Source: Chthoniobacterales bacterium
GTDB lineage: Bacteria; Verrucomicrobiota; Verrucomicrobiia; Chthoniobacterales; UBA10450
DNA length: 45,249 nucleotides
Assembly: GCA_013815325.1 (NCBI GenBank)
Contig: JACDGM010000026.1
Span: 1-45,249, forward strand
Direction: 5' to 3'
A program made the translations under genes and the position numbers. Below, in pieces: positions 40,842-45,249 of the stretch; position 1 is the stretch's first letter, and each line of letters starts with the position of its first letter. The notes beneath the pieces were generated by a model that had not been told where the DNA came from, did no database searches, and worked only from the letters and a program-made list of their open reading frames with translations.

Positions 40842-42932
40842 ATGGCATCGAGCGGAAGCGGCGCGCCGGAGCAGGCTTGTCCGAGTTGCGAGCGGGTCGT
40901 CAGCACGGCGGGTCTGGAGCCGTTTGCCAAACTCTCCTGCCCGGGCTGCGGGTTTCAGCTGCGGGTCGAGCGCGTCTTCGAAAATTACGAAATCGTCGAG
41001 CCGCTCGGCGCCGGCGGGATGGGCTCGGTCTTCAAAGCGCGCGACAGGCGACTCCATCGCTTCGTGGCGTTGAAAATTCTGCGCGAGGAATTCGCCGGCG
41101 ACGAAAGTCTTGGCGCCAAGCTGCAGGAAGAAGCGCGCATTACGGCGTCGATTCATCATCCGCACGTGCTCGAGGTTTTTTCGGTCGGGCACGATCACGG
41201 GCAATTCTATGTCGTGATGGAGCTGGTCGACGGCGGCAGTCTCGATGCTCGGATGGAGGACGAAAGGCGTATTTCGGAATTGCGCGCGCTCGACGTCGGC
41301 TTGCAGGTGGCGCAGGGCTTGCAGGCCGCGCTCCGGGCCGGGCTGATCCATCGCGACATCAAACCGGGCAACATCCTTTTCACCGATGCGGGTACGGCGA
41401 AGATCGTGGACTTCGGCCTCGCCCTCCTAGCCGAGCAACATGCCGGGGCGGAAGGAGAAATCTGGGGCACGCCCTACTATGTCGCGCCGGAACGCCTAAC
41501 GAGTGAGCCGGAAGATTTCCGGAGCGATCTCTACAGCCTGGGCGCCACTCTTTTCCATGCGGTGGCGGGACGGCCGACCTTTGAAGATGAAACCCAATCG
41601 GCCGCGGAGCTGAACAAACTGAAGGCGAATCCGCCGCGACTGAAGTCAGTCGCGCCGGACGTTTCCGGTGAGACGTGCGCCGTCATTGATCGGATGTTGC
41701 GACCGAATCCGGCGGAGCGTCAGGCATCTTACAACGAGCTGATCGGCGAGTTGCAGGCCGCGCGCTCGGCCCTCCTCGCACGGGAAGAAGAGGTGCGCGG
41801 TCGCTCGAATTGGCCGGTCCGCATCCTTGTGTCGTTAGGCGGATTGTTGATACTTGGCACGATCGGCTTCGGGCTGCTTCATCGCCCACAGAGCCTCCGA
41901 GAAACATCGTCATCCCCAGAGGCGACGACGCCCGCCGCAGTCAATCTGCAAACGCGGATAACATCCGCGCGCCGGGAACTGCAGGTCGGCCATTACTCCG
42001 CGGCGGAGGCGCTCTTTCGCCAGATCGCTTCGAGCGCGCCTAACGTTTGGTCAATGGTGGACCTTTGCGCCGGGTTGCAGCTTTGGGAGCACGGCGATTT
42101 CGCGCAAGCCGCGGCGGTCTTTCGCCGCTTCAGCGAGCTGCGGGCACCGGCGCAGTTTGCCTGGATGAACGACGCCAGGCCGCTTGCGCAGAACCGGCTC
42201 GATGATTACGCGCTTTATGAGCAATGGGTCAAGGCACGCGGCGCGAGCAAAGATCCGGAGAGGCTGCTCAAAGAAATCCGCGCGACCTCGAGCAAGCTGA
42301 AAACGAAAGATGCGCTCTCGTTTCAGCTCGCCGATGAGGAAGCGAAAATCGTGGCGCAGCTCGCCGCGCGGATGGACAAACGCGACAAGCGGCGCGTGGC
42401 CGAAGAGATGCCGCGTTGGAAGGCCGCGCTCGCTTCGGCGAGTAAAGCGGATGTGGCCTACCGTTTTGGGAACGCAATCGCGGCCCTTGAAAAAGTGCGG
42501 CTCACGGCGCCCCCGCTCCGGGCGGAGCGCGACGATGAATTACAGCGCACCCGCTGGCTCGCCGCTTGGAAAACCAAACTGATCAGCGACATCAACGGCA
42601 TTGGCTTCGGCGGCACGGTCACCGACATTCACGGCGTCCGCTACGACGGTCGAGTCCGGCGCGCCACCTCCCGAAAAATAGAACTGGAAACCCACCACGG
42701 CAGCGTGCTCAGCGGCTGGACGAATCTGTCGCCGAAAATGCTTTTGAAGATGTCGACCGCGTTCATTCGTCCCTCTGTATCCGACGTTCCCGAGCGGCAA
42801 TGGTTGAGCGCTATCTTCGCCGCGCAGACGGGACAGAAAGAATCCGCTCAGGAGTTCGCGCAGAAAGCCGCCGCAGCCAAACAGGAATTTCACGACCTGC
42901 TCGCGCGCTTCTTTCCTGACGCCACCAGGTGA
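40842..42932 (+). CDS. Membrane Ser/Thr protein kinase with zinc-ribbon and TPR-like region
   Basis: 696-residue kinase. An N-terminal zinc ribbon (CPSCERVVS ... LSCPGCGFQL) is followed by a complete kinase domain: GAGGMGSVFKA P-loop, VALKIL lysine, HRDIKPGNILF catalytic loop, DFGLALL, GTPYYVAPERL. A single membrane helix (VRILVSLGGLLILGTIGFGLL, about residue 327) leads to a 350-residue C-terminal part with TPR-like helices (ARRELQVGHYSAAEALFRQI) that is therefore extracytoplasmic. The zinc ribbon is unusual at this position. ATG 40842 is used; in-frame ATG 40824 lies in the variant repeat TGTTAGGC and cannot be excluded. Confidence 0.85.
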   Translation: MASSGSGAPEQACPSCERVVSTAGLEPFAKLSCPGCGFQLRVERVFENYEIVEPLGAGGMGSVFKARDRRLHRFVALKILREEFAGDESLGAKLQEEARITASIHHPHVLEVFSVGHDHGQFYVVMELVDGGSLDARMEDERRISELRALDVGLQVAQGLQAALRAGLIHRDIKPGNILFTDAGTAKIVDFGLALLAEQHAGAEGEIWGTPYYVAPERLTSEPEDFRSDLYSLGATLFHAVAGRPTFEDETQSAAELNKLKANPPRLKSVAPDVSGETCAVIDRMLRPNPAERQASYNELIGELQAARSALLAREEEVRGRSNWPVRILVSLGGLLILGTIGFGLLHRPQSLRETSSSPEATTPAAVNLQTRITSARRELQVGHYSAAEALFRQIASSAPNVWSMVDLCAGLQLWEHGDFAQAAAVFRRFSELRAPAQFAWMNDARPLAQNRLDDYALYEQWVKARGASKDPERLLKEIRATSSKLKTKDALSFQLADEEAKIVAQLAARMDKRDKRRVAEEMPRWKAALASASKADVAYRFGNAIAALEKVRLTAPPLRAERDDELQRTRWLAAWKTKLISDINGIGFGGTVTDIHGVRYDGRVRRATSRKIELETHHGSVLSGWTNLSPKMLLKMSTAFIRPSVSDVPERQWLSAIFAAQTGQKESAQEFAQKAAAAKQEFHDLLARFFPDATR

Positions 42933-42960
42933 CTGGCGCACCTTCTGCTCCCAGGCGGGC

Positions 42961-43827
42961 GTGCGGGCACTTCTTCTCATGTTTGCGGCCGGTCTCATCG
43001 CCGTCGTCTCGGCCAACGCGAATCCGCTCGCCAACAAAGAGGTCGCGCTCATGCTGCGCTCCGGCTATTCGAGCGAAAGTATCTTGCGAGAAATCGCCAG
43101 CCGCCGCGTCCTCGAGGCGCTCGACCCGGCGACGAAAAAGACGATGCTAGAATTCAACGCAAGCCCACAGCTGATAAGCGCGCTTGAGAGCGGTCAGTTC
43201 GTTGTTTCCACCGCGGAGGCGGAGCAGGCGAAAGAGCAAAGCGCCGACCTCGCCGCGCGTCGCGCCCTGCAAAACGAAGAAGAACGAAAGCGCGCGCTGC
43301 TCTCACAAGCCGAAGCGAAAGCGCTGCCCGCCGCCGCCGCGCCTCGACCACCCGCGGCCACTTCGATCGCCAACGCGCTTAAAGACAAACTCGTCCGCTG
43401 CCAGGACGGCACCGTTCGCCCGGCCGATCCCAGCGCGCTGGAAAGCAAAAAACTAATCGCATTTTATTACTCCGCCCACTGGTGTGCGCCTTGCCGCAAA
43501 TTCACGCCGGGACTTGTCGATTACTACAACCGCGTCGCGGCGGAGCATCCGGAGTTCGAAATCATCTTCGTCAGCTCCGATAAATCGCGTTTTAACTGGG
43601 AGACTTACATGCGGGAAAGCAGGATGCCGTGGCCCGCCATCGACTACGATCAGCTCGCCGGCATGAATGGCTTGAAGCGACTCGGGGGCGACGGCATTCC
43701 CTCCCTGCTCGTGCTCGACGCCGGCGGTCATCTCGTGGCGAGCAGCTACGAAGGTGATAAATATCTCGGCCCGCAATACGCGCTCGCGACGCTGGATAAA
43801 ATCTTCGCCTCGACCGGCGGCAAGTGA
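42961..43827 (+). CDS. Secreted nucleoredoxin-like thioredoxin-fold protein
   Basis: 288 residues, starting with a signal peptide (MRALLLMFAAGLIAVVSANA) at GTG 42961. A 100-residue helical/alanine-rich linker precedes a thioredoxin-like domain with the WCAPC redox motif (YYSAHWCAPCRKFTPG, about residue 178), the nucleoredoxin-type FEIIFVSSDKSRFNWETYMR, and cis-Pro GIPSLLVLDAGG. It probably handles disulfides in the periplasm. It follows the kinase by 28 bases. The first 40 residues of the mature part include a repeat-like LANKEVALMLRSGYSSESIL segment, likely a helical linker. No GCCTAACGA copy is present here. Confidence 0.85.
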   Translation: MRALLLMFAAGLIAVVSANANPLANKEVALMLRSGYSSESILREIASRRVLEALDPATKKTMLEFNASPQLISALESGQFVVSTAEAEQAKEQSADLAARRALQNEEERKRALLSQAEAKALPAAAAPRPPAATSIANALKDKLVRCQDGTVRPADPSALESKKLIAFYYSAHWCAPCRKFTPGLVDYYNRVAAEHPEFEIIFVSSDKSRFNWETYMRESRMPWPAIDYDQLAGMNGLKRLGGDGIPSLLVLDAGGHLVASSYEGDKYLGPQYALATLDKIFASTGGK

Positions 43828-43868
43828 ATGGGATGGCGCCACGGCGCTGACTGGACGTGGGCCAGACC

Positions 43869-45035
43869 CTAACGATCGGACCCGCGAACGCCGTAGCCCG
43901 CGACAAATTCACGCCGGAAACTCGCGAAAGTCCCGGCCGCAATCTCCTGCCGCGCGCGCTTCGTTAGGCTGAGATAGAAATGCAGGTTGTGCAACGTCAC
44001 GAGACGGAGCCCGAGGATTTCTTCGGCTTTGAGAAGATGCCGTAAATAGCCGCGGCTAAATTCGCGGCAGGCGGGACAGGCACAGCCTTCTTCGATCGGA
44101 CCGGATTGGAGAGCGAATTCCGCATTCCTTAAATTCAGCGTGCCGCCTGCCGTGAAGGCCGTGCCGTTGCGCGCAAGCCGCGTCGGGAGCACGCAATCGA
44201 ACATGTCCACGCCGCGGGCGATCAGATCGAGCAATTGCGGCGGCGTGCCAAGACCCATCGCGTAACGCGGCTTATCGTTAGGCAAGAACGGCTCGCTCCA
44301 TTCCACCGCCTGCATCATCTCCGGCTCCGGCTCGCCCACGCTCACCCCGCCGATGGCGTAGCCGTCGAAGCCGATTTGCACCGTTGCGTCCGCGCTTGCT
44401 CGGCGTAGATCTTCAAAAGTGCCGCCCTGCACGATGCCGAAGAGCAGTTGTGTAGCGGCGGCCGTGGCGGACGCATCCATCGCGCGATTTGCGGGCGACA
44501 CGCCCGCCTCTGCAGCGCGTTTGCAGCGCGCCGCCCACCGTGCCGTCAACTCCAGGCTGCGCGCCGCAAAACCGTGCTCGCACGGATAAGGCGTGCATTC
44601 ATCGAGAACCATCGCGACGTCGCTGCCTAACGATTGTTGAATTTCCATCGCAATCTCCGGCGAGATGAAGGTCGCTCCGCCGTCGATATGATTTTGGAAG
44701 TGCGCGCCTTCCTCGGTGATTTTGCGCAGCCTGGCGAGCGAGAAAATCTGGTAACCGCCGCTGTCGGTCAGGATCGGCCCGTCCCAATTCATGAACCGGT
44801 GCAGGCCGCCGAAGTGTCGCATCACCTCCATCCCCGGCCTAACGAAAAGGTGGTAGGTGTTCCCGAGAATGATCTGCGCCTCGAGTTCACGCAGCTCACG
44901 TGGGCTGACGCCTTTCACGCTCCCCTGCGTCCCCACCGGCATGAACGCCGGTGTCTCGATTACGCCATGTGCGGTCGTCAGGCGGCCGCGGCGGGCGCGC
45001 GACGAGGGATCGGTCGTGATCAGCTCAAAACTCAC
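43869..45035 (-). CDS. tgt: Queuine/preQ1 tRNA-ribosyltransferase
   Basis: 388 residues. Motifs: THGVIETPAFMPVGTQGSVK-like start, ILTDSGGYQIF (active-site Asp), GIVQGG, GGVSVGEPE, DCVLPTRLARNGTAFT (nucleophile Asp), and the zinc site CACPACREFSRGYLRHLLK. It exchanges guanine for preQ1/queuine in anticodon position 34 of Asn, Asp, His and Tyr tRNAs. Odd feature: RCKRAAEAGVSPANRAMDAS then ATAAATQLLFGIVQGG, where the family has a much shorter loop; the extra residues come from the palindrome at 44491-44507. GTG 45035 starts MSFELITTDPSSRARRGRLT. The stop TAG is inside a repeat. Confidence 0.95.
   Translation of the reverse strand: MSFELITTDPSSRARRGRLTTAHGVIETPAFMPVGTQGSVKGVSPRELRELEAQIILGNTYHLFVRPGMEVMRHFGGLHRFMNWDGPILTDSGGYQIFSLARLRKITEEGAHFQNHIDGGATFISPEIAMEIQQSLGSDVAMVLDECTPYPCEHGFAARSLELTARWAARCKRAAEAGVSPANRAMDASATAAATQLLFGIVQGGTFEDLRRASADATVQIGFDGYAIGGVSVGEPEPEMMQAVEWSEPFLPNDKPRYAMGLGTPPQLLDLIARGVDMFDCVLPTRLARNGTAFTAGGTLNLRNAEFALQSGPIEEGCACPACREFSRGYLRHLLKAEEILGLRLVTLHNLHFYLSLTKRARQEIAAGTFASFRREFVAGYGVRGSDR
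44491..44510. repeat. Palindromic repeat inside tgt
   Basis: GCGGGCGACACGCCCGCCTC, with 7-base inverted arms, matches the sequence at 9192-9211 and partly 6794-6812. In tgt it adds about 15 in-frame residues (AEAGVSPANRA) in a surface loop. It is a repeat insertion in a housekeeping gene. Confidence 0.75.
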
Positions 45036-45101
45036 GGCGCAAGTTCGGTCTCATGGGAGTGGCGTCCAATCTCGCAGCACTTCTGCTCAACCTCTGGCAC
45101 A

Positions 45102-45130
45102 TTGACATCAAAGCATCAGTGATCTAATGC
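45102..45130 (+). promoter_or_regulatory. Promoter candidate for the VapB-like gene
   Basis: A perfect -35 box TTGACA (45102-45107) is followed after 17 bases by TAATGC (45125-45130), a fair -10 match, 8 bases before the start codon of the next gene. The spacing is ideal. Confidence 0.55.
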
Positions 45131-45138
45131 TCTGATGC
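45113..45138. promoter_or_regulatory. Operator-like inverted repeat before the VapB-like gene
   Basis: GCATCAG (45113-45119) and CTGATGC (45132-45138) are perfect 7-base inverted arms separated by 12 bases, overlapping the putative -10 region and abutting the ATG. Ribbon-helix-helix antitoxins commonly bind such repeats. Confidence 0.55.
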
Positions 45139-45249
45139 ATGAGGACGACGCTGAGTCTGGACGACGATGTCGCCGCCATGTTGCAAACGGCACGGAAGCA
45201 ACAGAAGAAATCTTTCAAGCAGGTTATTAACGACGCCCTGCGTGCGGGG
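45139..45249 (+). CDS. VapB-type antitoxin, 3' truncated by window end
   Basis: 37 codons are visible, beginning MRTTLSLDDDVAAMLQTARK and continuing QQKKSFKQVINDALRAG, the standard N-terminus of ribbon-helix-helix VapB antitoxins (MRTTLxLDDDV). A VapC toxin gene probably follows beyond the window. The promoter and operator immediately upstream fit autoregulation. Confidence 0.75.
   Translation, partial: MRTTLSLDDDVAAMLQTARKQQKKSFKQVINDALRAG

Larger units (their letters stand above)
1202..44845. repeat. Highly iterated 9-mer GCCTAACGA / TCGTTAGGC
   Basis: Exact GCCTAACGA starts at 1202, 2024, 3746, 4978, 5224, 5710, 12347, 14846, 15484, 16507, 16939, 17754, 17893, 19831, 21624, 23934, 25112, 25440, 30790, 37002, 37580, 38752, 40797, 41494, 44625 and 44837. 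Exact TCGTTAGGC starts at 3963, 6453, 11036, 11883, 12958, 14631, 15950, 18940, 20254, 21162, 22065, 26211, 27629, 27948, 29102, 30509, 34422, 34689, 35547, 37261, 37430, 38136, 39631, 41832, 43961 and 44275. About 26 further 7-base cores (CCTAACG/CGTTAGG) differ only at the outer bases. Counts were made by eye and may miss one or two. Confidence 0.9.

Noticed and set aside
1..45249. CRISPR array
   Set aside because: No regularly spaced direct repeats of 25-40 bases were seen; the 9-mer is irregularly spaced and present in coding DNA.
1..45249. Chi-type or KOPS-type polar motif
   Set aside because: The 9-mer occurs equally in both orientations, unlike motifs polarised along the replichore.

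Overview
The window is GC-rich bacterial chromosome, densely coded on both strands (about 38 genes, no intergenic gap above 300 bases). The gene content points to a soil-type Verrucomicrobiota, probably a Chthoniobacterales/Spartobacteria relative. The clues are a Pup-ligase (PafA/Dop) family protein outside Actinobacteria, a DUF5069 protein, a Gram-negative envelope (Lnt, lipoproteins), many GT-C/GT2 enzymes and several palindromic intergenic repeats of the kind common in that phylum. The assignment is inferred from content only.

Layout. 1-5314: end of a LolA-like gene, a large secreted Asp-box (BNR) propeller protein and a GT39-type membrane glycosyltransferase. 5311-9249: a duplicated three-gene module (DoxX-like protein and small TM protein on minus, CAAX/CPBP protease on plus). 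The first copy is intact and the second carries several frameshifts; a secreted protein of unknown function lies between them. 9265-14972: a glycosyltransferase-like protein, pterin carbinolamine dehydratase, a 50-aa membrane peptide, DUF5069, a PafA/Dop-family ligase, a SurA/PpiD-like foldase and a TPR protein. 15191-20282: a frameshifted DUF1801/YdeI gene, a lipoprotein, phosphohexomutase, a small protein and Lnt. 20472-23831: an ABC-2 ATPase and a permease fused to a periplasmic amidohydrolase. 23936-26995: a secreted SixA-like phosphatase, a frameshifted glyoxalase/ring-cleavage dioxygenase and an unknown ATP-grasp-like protein. 26992-31982 (minus): an ergothioneine operon (acidic protein, egtB, egtD, ABC ATPase, fused substrate-binding/permease protein). 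32107-33185: a RES/Xre toxin-antitoxin pair, then tRNA-Cys. 33408-38582: hemL and two glycosyltransferases. 38754-45035: RluD-type pseudouridine synthase, a beta-helix protein, a Ser/Thr kinase, a nucleoredoxin-like protein and Tgt. The last 110 bases start a VapB-type antitoxin.

The most striking feature is not a gene. A non-palindromic 9-mer, GCCTAACGA / TCGTTAGGC, occurs 52 times exactly (26 per orientation by hand count), and its 7-base core CCTAACG about 78 times, roughly once per 580 bases, inside and between genes. It imposes rare codons (TTA, AGG, CTA), recurrent Pro-Asn or Ser-Leu-Gly peptides, and supplies the stop codon of at least eight genes. Its density and both-orientation distribution resemble the DNA-uptake sequences of Neisseria/Haemophilus or HIP1 of cyanobacteria. 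I know of no such element described for this group.

Functionally, the best-resolved system is the egtB-egtD-transporter operon, which couples ergothioneine synthesis to an EgtU/OpuF-like importer whose fused domains are in the order substrate-binding then permease.
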